Assembly: GCF_001305855.1 (NCBI RefSeq)
Contig: NZ_LIXZ01000003.1
Span: 62,001 to 126,000 of the forward strand
Reading direction: 5' to 3'
Origin: Rossellomorea vietnamensis
GTDB taxonomy: Bacteria; Bacillota; Bacilli; Bacillales; Bacillaceae_B
Length of the DNA stretch: 64,000 bases
Made by a program: the position numbers and the translations under genes. A model generated the notes under the pieces. The model did not search any database and was not told the origin of the DNA. It worked only from the letters and a program-made list of their open reading frames with translations. Within the stretch, counting starts at the first letter, position 1; each line of letters starts with the position of its first letter. Positions 8,789-17,476 of the stretch are shown here, piece after piece.

Positions 8789-9883
8789 TTAATAATAGAG
8801 ACTGAACTCCTGTTGCAGCTTGCTTTCGTTAAGAGTCGGTGCCACCGTATGCCTAGACTGAAGTGTAATCGACGAACAAATCACACCGATCCTGCACGCC
8901 CCGTCCGTATCGGATCCCTTTAAATAGCCAAATAATATGCCGGCTACGAGGGCATCACCAGCACCGGTCACATCCTGCACTTCAACCTTCGGGGGCAGGA
9001 TGGCCGTTGCTTCGTTGTATGTAGTGTAATAAATCAAGCCCTGATCTCCACGGGTAATGACAGCACGCTCCGCTCCCCTCATCGTCAGGTCCTTCGCCGC
9101 CTTGAAATAATCCCCCTCCGTTTCGATCGTCATATCCAGATACATCTCTGCTTCCCCTTTATTGCAAATGAACCATGACACACCTTCCAATGAAGAAGGG
9201 AGTTTCTTCACCTTTGGAGCCGACACAGGGATCACCGCCAGAGGAACCCCTTCGGATTGACATCTTCGTATGATGTACTTCAACACATCTTCTGGAAAAT
9301 TCGTATCAAGAAGCACCATGTCTGAAGATGCAATCAAGCCCCATCGCCTTTCTATAAAACCAATGTCAACGCTTTCATAAATGTTCATATCTGCCAAGGC
9401 AAATAACAATTCACCCTTTTCGTCCAATACGGCTGAGTAAGCTCCTGTGCTTTCATTTAAAAGCCTCTGGGACCCCGATACATCAGCAAATGTTTTCGTC
9501 TCGTTCATGAGCCAGCTGCCTTCTGTGTCTTCCCCTACGACGGTGATGAGATTAGTGGACTTCCCGAGTCTCCCAAGATTCTCAGCAACATTTCTCGCCA
9601 CACCGCCACTCGTCTGTTCCGATCTCGCAGGATTGGACGTTTCCGGGATCATCTCACCCAGCAACTGCATCTTTCGGTCGATGTTGGCTCCCCCTATGCA
9701 GGTAATCCCGTTCCTCTTTGGGATCACATACGCACGGCCTAAAATCTTCCCCTGCCTGACCAGATTGGAAATATAACCGGCTACGGCCGATCGGGAAACC
9801 CCACTTCGCTCAGATAATTCCTGCTGCGTCATAAACGGATTCTCTTCAATGAAAGACAATAAAAGCTTTTCCTTTTCGTTCAC
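8789..9883 (-). CDS. psuK: Pseudouridine kinase with N-terminal winged helix
   Basis: 364 residues in two parts. Residues 1-55 form a winged HTH ([19 protein letters not shown]), and residues ~60-364 are a PfkB-family sugar kinase with [15 protein letters not shown] and the C-terminal anion-hole/base motif [12 protein letters not shown]. This fusion is the PsuK/YeiI arrangement; it phosphorylates pseudouridine for PsuG. The HTH suggests the kinase also regulates its own operon, and two exact 10-bp direct repeats cover the promoter just upstream. GTG start at 9883 follows GGGAGAAA. Confidence 0.9.
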   Translation of the reverse strand: MNEKEKLLLSFIEENPFMTQQELSERSGVSRSAVAGYISNLVRQGKILGRAYVIPKRNGITCIGGANIDRKMQLLGEMIPETSNPARSEQTSGGVARNVAENLGRLGKSTNLITVVGEDTEGSWLMNETKTFADVSGSQRLLNESTGAYSAVLDEKGELLFALADMNIYESVDIGFIERRWGLIASSDMVLLDTNFPEDVLKYIIRRCQSEGVPLAVIPVSAPKVKKLPSSLEGVSWFICNKGEAEMYLDMTIETEGDYFKAAKDLTMRGAERAVITRGDQGLIYYTTYNEATAILPPKVEVQDVTGAGDALVAGILFGYLKGSDTDGACRIGVICSSITLQSRHTVAPTLNESKLQQEFSLYY

Positions 9884-9909
9884 TTTCTCCCACCCCTATA
9901 AAGAAAAGT

Positions 9910-9951
9910 AACTTTTGTTAATATTCTAAACTTTTGTTTCATTTTACACAA
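9910..9951 (-). promoter_or_regulatory. psuKG promoter with direct-repeat operator
   Basis: On the minus strand TTGTGT (9951-9946), a 17-nt spacer and TAGAAT (9928-9923) form a sigma-A-type promoter. Exact repeats AACTTTTGTT (plus-strand reading) at 9910-9919 and 9929-9938, 19 bp apart, fill the spacer and the region just downstream of the -10. A repressor binding here would block transcription; the obvious candidate is the winged helix of PsuK itself. Confidence 0.6.
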
Positions 9952-9964
9952 GTTGGAAGTTTGC

Positions 9965-10008
9965 AAAAAAAAAAAAAGACTTGCTCTTCCTTTCGGAAAA
10001 ACAAGTCT
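9965..10008 (-). terminator. Terminator of the alanine/glycine:cation symporter gene
   Basis: Stem AGACTTG / CAAGTCT with an inner TTCC/GGAA pairing, followed on the minus strand by a run of 13 Ts. Confidence 0.85.
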
Positions 10009-10014
10009 ACAAGT

Positions 10015-11406
10015 TTACGATATTTTCTTTTCTTTTACCTTACCTGTGTCCTTTAAATAGTATTCTTCGGAAGTAAAGAACTCATTGGTGAGTCTTTTAA
10101 CCTCTTTACTTAGTAAAAGGACCGCGATGATATTCGGAATCAATATTGCCGCCAATGCTAAATCAAGGAATTGCCAGATGACCTTGGCCGCTCCGACAGA
10201 TCCAAGGACGATGGCAACGGTATACACCACTTTTATCCCCTGAGCCGCCTTCCAGCCAAACAGGAATTCTGCCTGTTTCGCACCGTAAAAGACAATGACG
10301 ATGATCGTGGACAAAACGAAGAAAATCAGTGAAACCGTGACGAGGATCCCGCCAAATTCTCCGAAGTAGTTCGTAAATGCCTCTGTCGTCAGGGCTGAAG
10401 GATCATCTAAAGCATTTTCTGCCGTCCACACCCCTGATGATAAGACGACAAAAGCGGTAGCTGTACAGACGATGATCGTGTCGATCACGATCCCGACAAT
10501 TGCCCAAAGGCCCTGGCGCACAGGATGATCCGTCTGCGCCGCTGCATGAGCAATCGGAGCCGTTCCGAGCCCTGCTTCATTGGAGTATAATCCCCGGGCA
10601 AATCCCCAGCGGATCGTCTCCGCGATGGCCACTCCGGCAAAACCTCCCATTGCAGACATAGGTTGAAAGGCATGTGACAAAATCAAACTGAAGAATTCAG
10701 GTACTGCATCCATATTCATAAACAAAATCACTAAGGCGCTCCCCACATAAATCAGAGCCATGAACGGAACGAAGATCTCCGTCACCTTACCGATCCGTTT
10801 GATTCCGCCGAATACGATCAGCACGACGATAAGTGCCACGATGATACCCGTAATCAACCCATTTACGTTAAAGGTTTCTTCCACGGTAGAAGCTACGGCA
10901 TTCCCTTGTACCATGACGCTTGGAATCAGCTCGATCATAAGGGCAAAGGCGAACCAGACGCCAAGCCACTTCATGTTCAATCCTTTCGTCATATAGTACA
11001 TGGGACCGCCGACAAATTCTCCCTTTTCATTCTTCTCACGGTATCGGACCGCAAGCACACTCTCCGAGAACTTAAGCGCCATCCCGATAAGGGCAATGAC
11101 CCACATCCAGAAAACGGCCCCGGGACCACCGAACATGATTGCAGCCGGGACACCGACGATATTCGCGGCCCCGATCGTGGACGACAGGGCAGACGTCAGC
11201 GCCTGGAGGGGAGTGACCGTCCCTTCTCCTTTCGGCTTTTTAAACACACTTCCAACCGTTTGCTTAAAAATGTAAAGAGGATACCGAAATTGTATGAATT
11301 TTAATAATATTGTTAAGTACAACCCCGTTGCACCCAGGACAATGATTAATGGTGGACCCCATAACCACGCCGAAATTTTACCTATGATGTCGAAAAACGT
11401 ATCCAA
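10015..11406 (-). CDS. Alanine/glycine:cation symporter family protein
   Basis: 463 residues with about ten membrane helices. The family block SALSSTIGAANIVGVP near the N-terminus and GFARGLYSNEAGLGTAPIAH in the middle identify the AGCS family (Na+- or H+-coupled uptake of alanine, glycine or glutamine). I place the start at TTG 11406, 7 nt after AAAGGAGG; this gives the usual family N-terminus (KISAWLWGPPLI close to the start), whereas a longer frame to 11475 would run through the ribosome site. The 5' leader is long and contains an 11-bp inverted repeat (separate entry), suggesting RNA-level control. Substrate within the family is not certain. Confidence 0.88.
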   Translation of the reverse strand: MDTFFDIIGKISAWLWGPPLIIVLGATGLYLTILLKFIQFRYPLYIFKQTVGSVFKKPKGEGTVTPLQALTSALSSTIGAANIVGVPAAIMFGGPGAVFWMWVIALIGMALKFSESVLAVRYREKNEKGEFVGGPMYYMTKGLNMKWLGVWFAFALMIELIPSVMVQGNAVASTVEETFNVNGLITGIIVALIVVLIVFGGIKRIGKVTEIFVPFMALIYVGSALVILFMNMDAVPEFFSLILSHAFQPMSAMGGFAGVAIAETIRWGFARGLYSNEAGLGTAPIAHAAAQTDHPVRQGLWAIVGIVIDTIIVCTATAFVVLSSGVWTAENALDDPSALTTEAFTNYFGEFGGILVTVSLIFFVLSTIIVIVFYGAKQAEFLFGWKAAQGIKVVYTVAIVLGSVGAAKVIWQFLDLALAAILIPNIIAVLLLSKEVKRLTNEFFTSEEYYLKDTGKVKEKKIS

Positions 11407-11428
11407 TCGTGCTCCTCCTTTGATAGAG

Positions 11429-11538
11429 GCAGTGGCTAACGTTTGGAATAATACGCGGGGGAATTGTTGGTTCAAACGTATGTATAAAGCCTATCGATAT
11501 CTTTCACAGACCCCGGATCCTGAAAAATTAGCCACTGC
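11429..11538 (-). promoter_or_regulatory. Structured 5' leader of the AGCS symporter, candidate riboswitch-like RNA
   Basis: Perfect 11-bp inverted repeat GCAGTGGCTAA (11429-11439) / TTAGCCACTGC (11528-11538) encloses about 88 nt. A second stem (CGTTTG 11440-11445 / CAAACG 11473-11478) stacks directly on it, leaving room for a third branch, so a multi-branch RNA is possible. The closing stem ends about 10 nt before the SD. It matches no riboswitch consensus I could recall (glycine, lysine, T-box, preQ1, TPP, SAM checked by eye). Confidence 0.5.
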
Positions 11539-11684
11539 TTCTACATGCTTTTGCCAGACTTTTCCCTGAAATGGGTACCGTGAAACATTATCTTATTAAA
11601 ATTTTTTCAGCACATGATCCTCTGCCATTCTGCAGAAAGCCTCCTGTCCTTCGACATGGTTCCTCCATTTCCCCGGAAATACGT

Positions 11685-11717
11685 CAAAAAACCTGCAACG
11701 GATTTTCCGCTGCAGGT
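11685..11717 (-). terminator. Terminator of motAB
   Basis: Twelve-bp stem (ACCTGCAGCGGA / TCCGTTGCAGGT, one G-U) with an AAAA loop and six Ts on the minus strand, directly after motB. Confidence 0.9.
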
Positions 11718-11725
11718 CCCCTCTT

Positions 11726-12523
11726 CTATTCTGTCACCCTCGGCAATATCAACACTTCCACCCGGCGGTTCTGTCCCCGTCCCTCTGCTGTTCCGTTGTC
11801 TGCGATCGGTTCGAATTCACCGAATCCTTTCGCGCTGAACCATTGGGGATCAAGGGAGGGATTGTCTAAAATGATTTTCATGAAATTGACCGCCCTCATG
11901 ACGCTGAGCTCCCAGTTTGAGTCGAATTCCGCATTACGGATGGGCACATTATCTGTATGACCGCTGATGATGATATTTCGAGGCGGATTCATTTCGAGTA
12001 GGCCCGATAGTTCCTCCGCAACGTTCTGGTCACTGCCCTGGACCGTTGCAGACCCAGAGTCGAATAATACATTGTCGCGAATCGTGAGGAGGAGCCCTTC
12101 ATCCGTCAGCTTGGTGACGAATTGAAGCTCCAGATTATTCGTTTTGATGTATTCATTAATTTTTTCCTGGATTTCCTTCAGCTCTTCCTGATCTTTCATG
12201 AAGGCCTGCTTTGCAAGCTCTTCTTTACTTACTTCCTTTTCCTTTTCTTTTTCCTTATCTACCCCAGCTGATGCAGCCTGCTTCTCTTGTTGATCACTGG
12301 ACTGCTGGGGGGCGACAGGGCTTGGATACTCCATCATTCCCGTGCCTCCGGTGAAGATTTCACTGAACACCTGGGAGAGCTCCTTGAACTTCTGTGCATC
12401 CACGGAGCTTGATGCGTACAAGACGATAAACAGGGCCAAAAGCAGAGTGAGTAAGTCAGCATACGGGATGAGCCAGGATTCATCCATATGTTCGTCGTCA
12501 TGTTTCTTCTTACGCCGCCTCAT
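11726..12523 (-). CDS. motB: Flagellar motor stator protein MotB
   Basis: About 265 residues. A basic, short cytoplasmic tail is followed by one helix bearing the ion-binding aspartate (SWLIPYADLLTLLLALFIVLYA would be the segment; the key Asp is in PYADLLTL), then a plug/linker with a lysine/glutamate-rich stretch, and a C-terminal OmpA-like peptidoglycan-binding domain (IIISGHTDNVPI, EGRGQNRRVEVLI). Sequence is close to B. subtilis MotB, the proton-type stator, rather than MotS. It overlaps the end of motA. ATG at 12523 is preferred (6 nt after AAAGGGGG); an earlier ATG at 12529 overlaps the ribosome site. Confidence 0.93.
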   Translation of the reverse strand: MRRRKKKHDDEHMDESWLIPYADLLTLLLALFIVLYASSSVDAQKFKELSQVFSEIFTGGTGMMEYPSPVAPQQSSDQQEKQAASAGVDKEKEKEKEVSKEELAKQAFMKDQEELKEIQEKINEYIKTNNLELQFVTKLTDEGLLLTIRDNVLFDSGSATVQGSDQNVAEELSGLLEMNPPRNIIISGHTDNVPIRNAEFDSNWELSVMRAVNFMKIILDNPSLDPQWFSAKGFGEFEPIADNGTAEGRGQNRRVEVLILPRVTE

Positions 12524-13301
12524 CCTCATCCCCCTTTAGTAACAAGATCCGTTCACTTGCCGGTAAATAGGATGCAAGCTTCTGTTCAATCACACGGGGA
12601 GATTCTCCCTCAATGATGGAAAGAATGCCTTCCACCATCATCATTTTCATTTGAACTTCACGCTTTGATTTCCGTTTCAGCTTGTTGGCAAAAGGATGCC
12701 ATAAGACGTAACCCGTGAAGATACCAAGCAATGTCGCAACGAAAGCCGCAGATATCGCATAGCCGAGCTCATCGGTATTATCCATGTGGCTCAGGGCCGC
12801 GATCAACCCAATGACTGCCCCCAGGACCCCAAGTGTCGGCGCATACGTCCCTGCCTGTGTGAAGATGAGGGCCCCTGCACTGTGACGTTCTTCCATGGCA
12901 TCGATTTCTTCATGGAGCACATCCCTTATGTAATCGGCACTCTGTCCATCCACCGCCAATGAAAGTCCGTCCCTGAGGAATGGATCATCCACTTCCTGTG
13001 TTTTGGCTTCCAGTGCAAGCAGCCCTTCTTTCCGTGCAAGGTCCGCCACTTGTGAGAAGAATTGGATCGTTTGTTTCGGGTCCTGCAATTTTTGTTCTTT
13101 AAACAGTATGCCGAAGAGTTTCGGCACTTTTTTGATTTCATGTGTCGGGAAAGCGATGGTCACTGCGGCCACCGTACCCAGTAAAATAATCAAAATGGCT
13201 GCAGGGTTCAATAAGGCAACCGGGCTTACTCCTTTGAATACCATCCCTACTCCCACCGCTATCAATCCTAAAATGACTCCTATTATAGACGTCTTATCCA
13301 T
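12510..13301 (-). CDS. motA: Flagellar motor stator protein MotA
   Basis: 263 residues with four membrane helices: two near the N-terminus, and two around residues 150-205 (GTYAPTLGVLGAVIGLIAAL and AFVATLLGIFTGYVLW) that carry the proline and threonine contacts for MotB. A charged cytoplasmic loop lies between them, used for torque contact with FliG. It closely resembles B. subtilis MotA. The start ATG at 13301 follows GGTGGAG. A sigma-D-like promoter lies just upstream, and motB follows with overlap, so this is a flagellar-class operon placed away from the main fla/che cluster. Confidence 0.95.
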   Translation of the reverse strand: MDKTSIIGVILGLIAVGVGMVFKGVSPVALLNPAAILIILLGTVAAVTIAFPTHEIKKVPKLFGILFKEQKLQDPKQTIQFFSQVADLARKEGLLALEAKTQEVDDPFLRDGLSLAVDGQSADYIRDVLHEEIDAMEERHSAGALIFTQAGTYAPTLGVLGAVIGLIAALSHMDNTDELGYAISAAFVATLLGIFTGYVLWHPFANKLKRKSKREVQMKMMMVEGILSIIEGESPRVIEQKLASYLPASERILLLKGDEDEAA

Positions 13302-13338
13302 CTGATCGCTCCACCTTACTCATCGTAGTCTACTACTA

Positions 13339-13365
13339 ATATCGGATAAAGCCTCTGATTATTGA
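13339..13365 (-). promoter_or_regulatory. Sigma-D-like promoter of motAB
   Basis: Minus-strand TCAA (13365-13362), 15-nt spacer, TCCGATAT (13346-13339), close to the motility consensus TAAA-N15-GCCGATAT. B. subtilis motAB is known to be sigma-D dependent. Confidence 0.65.
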
Positions 13366-13478
13366 GTGATAGTTTCATTCGAAATTTTGTGAAAATTACT
13401 GTAAAACGTTATGAAGAAGTAAGCAACATTTGTCGATATATGGAATATACGGGATTTTATTAAAAGGAGAGAAATGTC

Positions 13479-14960
13479 ATGACCCCCAAGCAATTGAAAG
13501 AAATCGATAGTAAAAGAAAGAATCTTCTGCTGCTGATTACCTATGGAATCAGTCTTGCAGCCGCCCTCACGTATTCAATACTTAATGAATCGGGCACCAT
13601 CACCGTAACGGTATTCGCATTACAGATCCTGTTTCTAGCCGGATACTTTGTTGTGCTTCAATTCATTCTGAAAAAACCGAATCTTTATGTATATTTCGCC
13701 ATCCCTACTTCGTATATCATAATGGGAATTTGGCTTTTTCTTGAAGGATCGAACCCTCCCGACTTAGTCATCCTTTTATTTTTAGCTGTTATCAGCGCTA
13801 TTCATTTTAACCCTGTCATTTTCGGAATTGGGTTCACATCCGGTCTTGCCATGCTCTTACTGAATGGATTGCTTGCTCCAAAGGATGATCCCATTTTCAC
13901 TGAATTATTTATCCCTTCTCTGCTGAGTTATGTGTTGTTAGGAATCGTCCTGGCCGTCGTCATCCAACTGAATCGTACACAATTCAGGCAGCTTCAGGAA
14001 TTTATCCACACGACCGAAAACGAAAGCAGGAAAAAAGAAGACCAGCGAAACTTCTTACAAAAAGAACTTGCGACCATCTCAGGAAGCATCCAGCAAATCA
14101 ACGAACAGGTCCAAACCCATCTCGTCTCCCATGATGAAATGAAAACGGCAGTGAATGAAATTTCAGCGGGCAGTGTCACCCAAAGTGATCAAATCAATAA
14201 CATCGCCCTCGTGACTGAAACGACAATGAGTAAGATGGAGGAAGTGGCGAAGCTGTCTGATGATCTTACCGCCCACTCAACCGATGCGAATGCGATTGCC
14301 GTATCAGGAAGCGAAAGGGTCATGGATCTGCAGGAGAATATGATCGAATTAAAAAACATCATTGAAGGCCTTCACCAGACCTTTAAAGAGCTCACCAACA
14401 AAATTGAAGAAACCAACAGCTTTATCGGCAGTATCCAGGACATCACTGACCAAACCAATCTGCTCGCCTTGAATGCATCCATCGAGGCTGCGCGGGCAGG
14501 AGAAGCAGGACGAGGCTTTAGTATCGTAGCCGATGAAATACGGAAATTGGCGGAAATCACCCGGAATACGGCGACACGCATCAACGACAATCTCGCATCC
14601 GTCAACGCAGTAAACTCTTCTGCTGTTGAAATCATGAATCTAAGCTCTGAGAAGCTGAATGAGAATGTCGGGGCTACCGGTGAAGTCACCGCGTATTTCA
14701 CATCGTTGCGCGAGAAGCTGGACGCCCTGTCAAACGAATTCCAACGCCTCACGTCCACCGCATCTGACGTAAGGGGCCAGACCGAGGAAGCAGAGCTTTC
14801 AACGAAGGAGCTCGCTGCTGTCATCCAACAGACTTCCGCGGGCCTTGAGGAAATCAGTGCCACCATCGAAACCCTTCACGGTGACAACCGGACGATTGCA
14901 CAATATGTTCAAGATACTGCCACAAGTGCAGCCCGGATTCAGAACAGTGTCAAAGCATAA
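13479..14960 (+). CDS. Methyl-accepting chemotaxis protein with six-helix membrane sensor
   Basis: 493 residues. Residues ~15-170 contain about six closely spaced hydrophobic helices with almost no extracellular loop, so any stimulus must be sensed in the membrane or through it; there is no HAMP domain I can recognise. The rest is the cytoplasmic coiled-coil signalling domain with the conserved hairpin tip ([20 protein letters not shown], then [16 protein letters not shown]). ATG at 13479 follows AAAGGAGAG. It is divergent from motAB, a sensible chemotaxis/motility pairing. The ligand cannot be inferred. Confidence 0.88.
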   Translation: MTPKQLKEIDSKRKNLLLLITYGISLAAALTYSILNESGTITVTVFALQILFLAGYFVVLQFILKKPNLYVYFAIPTSYIIMGIWLFLEGSNPPDLVILLFLAVISAIHFNPVIFGIGFTSGLAMLLLNGLLAPKDDPIFTELFIPSLLSYVLLGIVLAVVIQLNRTQFRQLQEFIHTTENESRKKEDQRNFLQKELATISGSIQQINEQVQTHLVSHDEMKTAVNEISAGSVTQSDQINNIALVTETTMSKMEEVAKLSDDLTAHSTDANAIAVSGSERVMDLQENMIELKNIIEGLHQTFKELTNKIEETNSFIGSIQDITDQTNLLALNASIEAARAGEAGRGFSIVADEIRKLAEITRNTATRINDNLASVNAVNSSAVEIMNLSSEKLNENVGATGEVTAYFTSLREKLDALSNEFQRLTSTASDVRGQTEEAELSTKELAAVIQQTSAGLEEISATIETLHGDNRTIAQYVQDTATSAARIQNSVKA

Positions 14961-15004
14961 TCTGTGGTAAACTAAGAAGAGAAGCTTTAAAGGATGTGGC
15001 ACTG

Positions 15005-15190
15005 TTGAAAAAACGATTCACCATGATCATCCCCATCATGATACTCGTAGCCGTTGCATGTTATTGGATGCTCGGCAAATATTATTCCGAAATCGAAACT
15101 GGTTCAAAGTTCATGCTGATCATCGGGGGCACGCTCCTATCCGGCGTGATTTCCTTCTTCCTATTTAAAGAGGACGAGGACCCAAAATAA
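15005..15190 (+). CDS. Small two-helix membrane protein
   Basis: About 61 residues with two hydrophobic segments (IIPIMILVAVACYWML and MLIIGGTLLSGVISFFLF) and an acidic tail EDEDPK. I prefer the TTG at 15005, about 10 nt after AAAGGA; a GTG at 14996 lies almost inside that site. It follows the MCP gene by about 45 nt with no terminator between them and ends at a shared terminator, so it is probably co-transcribed. I do not recognise the family. Confidence 0.6.
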   Translation: MKKRFTMIIPIMILVAVACYWMLGKYYSEIETGSKFMLIIGGTLLSGVISFFLFKEDEDPK

Positions 15191-15231
15191 AGAAAACACC
15201 ACTTTCCGTGACGGAAAGTGGTGTTTTCTTT
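15189..15231. terminator. Bidirectional terminator
   Basis: Near-perfect hairpin AAAGAAAACACCACTTTCCG / CGGAAAGTGGTGTTTTCTTT with a T-rich flank on both strands, between two convergent genes. Confidence 0.92.
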
Positions 15232-15607
15232 ATTTCAGCAGCTTATCTTCCAGTTTATGTTCATAATTTTTGAACAAAGAACTATTTGTTTTGATTCTCT
15301 TCTTTGAAAGCAAGCTGTTGTATTTCAGCATTTTCTCATTCAGATTCTGCTTTAATTCCCGTTCTTCCTCTTCATTATCACAGACTCTGATCAAGTCTTC
15401 GATCCTCATCATTTCTTTTTTTACATTCTTCTCATCCGTTGTGAATCCTGCATTCTTCATGATTCGATGGGCCATTCTTAATTCCTGGGGAACCCCTCTG
15501 TCATCGTCAAGATTAAGCGGTTTTCCATAGCCGGGAAGGTTCTCGAACTCCCCGTCCTCGTACGCCTTCTTAATTCGCTGTTCCGAAACAATGCTTGAAA
15601 AATCCAA
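15230..15607 (-). CDS. DUF1992 (DnaJ-homologue C28-type) domain protein
   Basis: 125 residues. The start is set at TTG 15607, 5 nt after AAGGGGTGA, so the protein opens with DFSSIVSEQRIKKAYEDGEF and continues with the family motif NLPGYGKPLNLDDD. The remainder is helical and highly charged with a basic C-terminus. This is the conserved domain found in DNAJC28-like proteins and in short bacterial proteins; the function is unknown and there is no J domain here. An upstream extension to 15772 is out of keeping with the family. Confidence 0.82.
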   Translation of the reverse strand: MDFSSIVSEQRIKKAYEDGEFENLPGYGKPLNLDDDRGVPQELRMAHRIMKNAGFTTDEKNVKKEMMRIEDLIRVCDNEEEERELKQNLNEKMLKYNSLLSKKRIKTNSSLFKNYEHKLEDKLLK

Positions 15608-15793
15608 CGCTATCACCCCTTGGAAATGGATTGGTTCTAAAGAAGCATTTCCTGAATCTGTTACTACTAGTATATCCAACCGAGCAGAAGGTTGCACATG
15701 TAGGATGCGTCTATTTTCTGACAATTCACTTTCACATATTTTCGTTCCTCCTGGAAAAACTACCACTATCACGAACGAAAAGGAGTGGCTGAT

Positions 15794-15961
15794 ATGGCAC
15801 GTGGTAAATCATTCGAATCAAAGAAAAAGGGACACCCGGGGAACTTCCCTCAAAATAGTACATCTGCTAAACATTCTGAGGATGCCGCTGGCGATGAAGA
15901 ATTGATCGTGACACAGGAAGCGTTTAAAAATCGTGAAGATAACGATGAACATCGCTACTAA
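15794..15961 (+). CDS. Small hydrophilic protein of unknown function
   Basis: 55 residues: basic N-terminus (MARGKSFESKKKGHPGNF) and acidic C-terminus rich in Asp and Glu, no hydrophobic segment, likely disordered. ATG at 15794 is preceded by AAAAGGAGTGG with 6-7 nt spacing, and a clean terminator follows the stop at once, which together support a real gene. It is divergent from the DUF1992 gene. Short proteins of this composition occur in spore-formers, but I cannot assign it to a named family. Confidence 0.72.
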   Translation: MARGKSFESKKKGHPGNFPQNSTSAKHSEDAAGDEELIVTQEAFKNREDNDEHRY

Positions 15962-15965
15962 AGTC

Positions 15966-15995
15966 GAAAAACGCTAGGAATCCCTAGCGTTTTTC
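15966..15995 (+). terminator. Terminator after the 55-residue protein gene
   Basis: AAAAACGCTAGG / CCTAGCGTTTTT hairpin with a short loop followed by Ts. Confidence 0.9.
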
Positions 15996-16106
15996 TGTTA
16001 TCCTTCACCGAAATAAAATGAATTTGGATGCTGATCTGTCTGAGCACCCTTTTATTTTCAAATAAGGAAGGTTTATTTTCATTTATTCGATTTTATTTTC
16101 AAATCG

Positions 16107-17315
16107 TTAAACCGTCACACTTTCCTGCTTACTTAAATCCATTGCCGGACCGAAGAACTCGAAACGCACCTTGGATACACCCATTTCCTTCAATGTACCG
16201 ATGACAGCTTTCATGAATGGTGCAGGACCACACACATAACATTCGGTTCCAGCGTCCACATACTGTTTCAGGATCTCTTTATTCACATATCCTTTAAAGT
16301 GGGATGGAGATTCTTCCCGTGGATTTTCATAAACATAGCAAGCTTCCCCGTTTTCAAGTTCCGTCATGAGCTTTTCGACGTCCCCTTTAAAGGCATGCAC
16401 GCCTTCATGTCTGCTCGCATGGATAAATGCTGTTTTACGTTCCGGTGTGGATTTGGCCACTTGTTCGAGCATACTCATCATAGGTGTGATTCCGACGCCT
16501 CCGCTTATAAACGCAACAGGTGAGTCCCCGTCCTCTAAATAGAAATCCCCGGCCGGTGCACTGACTTCAATCTCGCTTCCTACGATTGCTTTATCATGTA
16601 AGAAGTTGGACACCTTCCCTGCCGGATCGCAATCTGCTTCTCTTTTAACAGAAATTCTGAACTGGTGGTCCATTGGCGCGCTTGATAAACTGTACTGACG
16701 AATATGGGTGAATTCTTCACCAGGAATCGTCACTCTGACAGATAAATATTGACCCGGCATGTAGGTTGGGACACTGCCGCCTTCTTTCGGTTGAAGATAG
16801 AAAGAAGTGATAACGTCACTTTCCACTACCTTTTTAGCAATGAGGAATGGTTTAAAGTCTCTGTAGCCGGCATCTTTATTTTCAGTTTCTTTATACATTT
16901 CTTCTTCTACATCGATGAATACTCCGGCAATGACACCGTATGCGTCTCCCCATGCTTCGATGATCTCATCTGTCGCTGCATCTCCCAGAACTTGCTTGAT
17001 GGCTTGAAGCAGATGCTCGCCAACAATTGGATAATGCTCAGGCTTGACTCCTAAACTTCTATGCTTGTGGGCGATTTGCTTTACAACAGGCAGGATCATT
17101 TCGAGCTTATCGATATTTTGAGCTGCAGCATACACCGTATTCGCTAATGCGGTTTGTTGTCTGCCCTTTTTCTGATTGGCATGATTGAAAATATTTAGTA
17201 ATTCTGGATGATTGGTAAATAAATTTTTATAAAAAGTAGACGTAATTTCCGTTCCTTTGACTTCTAATACTGGAGCAGTGGATTTCACGATTTCAATGGT
17301 TTTTTGAGATAGCAT
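16107..17315 (-). CDS. hmp: Flavohaemoglobin, nitric oxide dioxygenase
   Basis: 402 residues in three domains: globin (~1-140, with the distal region LFTNHPELLNIFN and the proximal-histidine segment IAHKHRSLGV), an FAD-binding domain with IRQYSLSSAP, and an NAD-binding domain with ISGGVGITPMMSML and YVCGPAPFM. It converts NO and O2 to nitrate, protecting against nitrosative stress. ATG at 17315 is used (AGAGGTGA upstream); the longer frame starts at a GTG within that site. The divergent nsrR gene and an almost perfect NsrR operator directly upstream show the expected control. Confidence 0.97.
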   Translation of the reverse strand: MLSQKTIEIVKSTAPVLEVKGTEITSTFYKNLFTNHPELLNIFNHANQKKGRQQTALANTVYAAAQNIDKLEMILPVVKQIAHKHRSLGVKPEHYPIVGEHLLQAIKQVLGDAATDEIIEAWGDAYGVIAGVFIDVEEEMYKETENKDAGYRDFKPFLIAKKVVESDVITSFYLQPKEGGSVPTYMPGQYLSVRVTIPGEEFTHIRQYSLSSAPMDHQFRISVKREADCDPAGKVSNFLHDKAIVGSEIEVSAPAGDFYLEDGDSPVAFISGGVGITPMMSMLEQVAKSTPERKTAFIHASRHEGVHAFKGDVEKLMTELENGEACYVYENPREESPSHFKGYVNKEILKQYVDAGTECYVCGPAPFMKAVIGTLKEMGVSKVRFEFFGPAMDLSKQESVTV

Positions 17316-17326
17316 TTTGGTCACCT

Positions 17327-17402
17327 CTAAAGATATATTTTGAATACATCTTTAGACTACTCCCGCTTATCAACTAAAGCAATATACAAAATACATCTTT
17401 AA
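17327..17402. promoter_or_regulatory. NsrR operators in the hmp-nsrR intergenic region
   Basis: Site 1 (17327-17355) is an inverted repeat CTAAAGAT-N13-ATCTTTAG with the inner text ATATTTTGAATACAT, matching the NsrR consensus built on AAGATGYATTTTAAATACATCTT. Site 2 (17374-17402) has one good half (AATACATCTTTA) and a poorer one. Site 1 abuts the hmp ribosome site, so binding would block hmp transcription; site 2 lies on the nsrR side and could give autoregulation. Confidence 0.8.
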
Positions 17403-17441
17403 CAAAACAGTCACATTTAGACACAAACTTACTTCCTTTTG

Positions 17442-17447
17442 TATAAT
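17442..17447 (+). promoter_or_regulatory. -10 element of the nsrR promoter
   Basis: A perfect TATAAT at 17442-17447, about 30 nt before the nsrR start. The -35 is not clear, which would suit an activator-free weak or repressed promoter. Confidence 0.5.
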
Positions 17448-17476
17448 GGGGATAATGGAACGGAAAGGTGAGATAC

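Noticed and set aside
11407..11540. Glycine riboswitch or T-box for the AGCS leader
   Set aside because: Neither the paired glycine aptamer cores nor the T-box AGGGTGGNACCGCG sequence is present.
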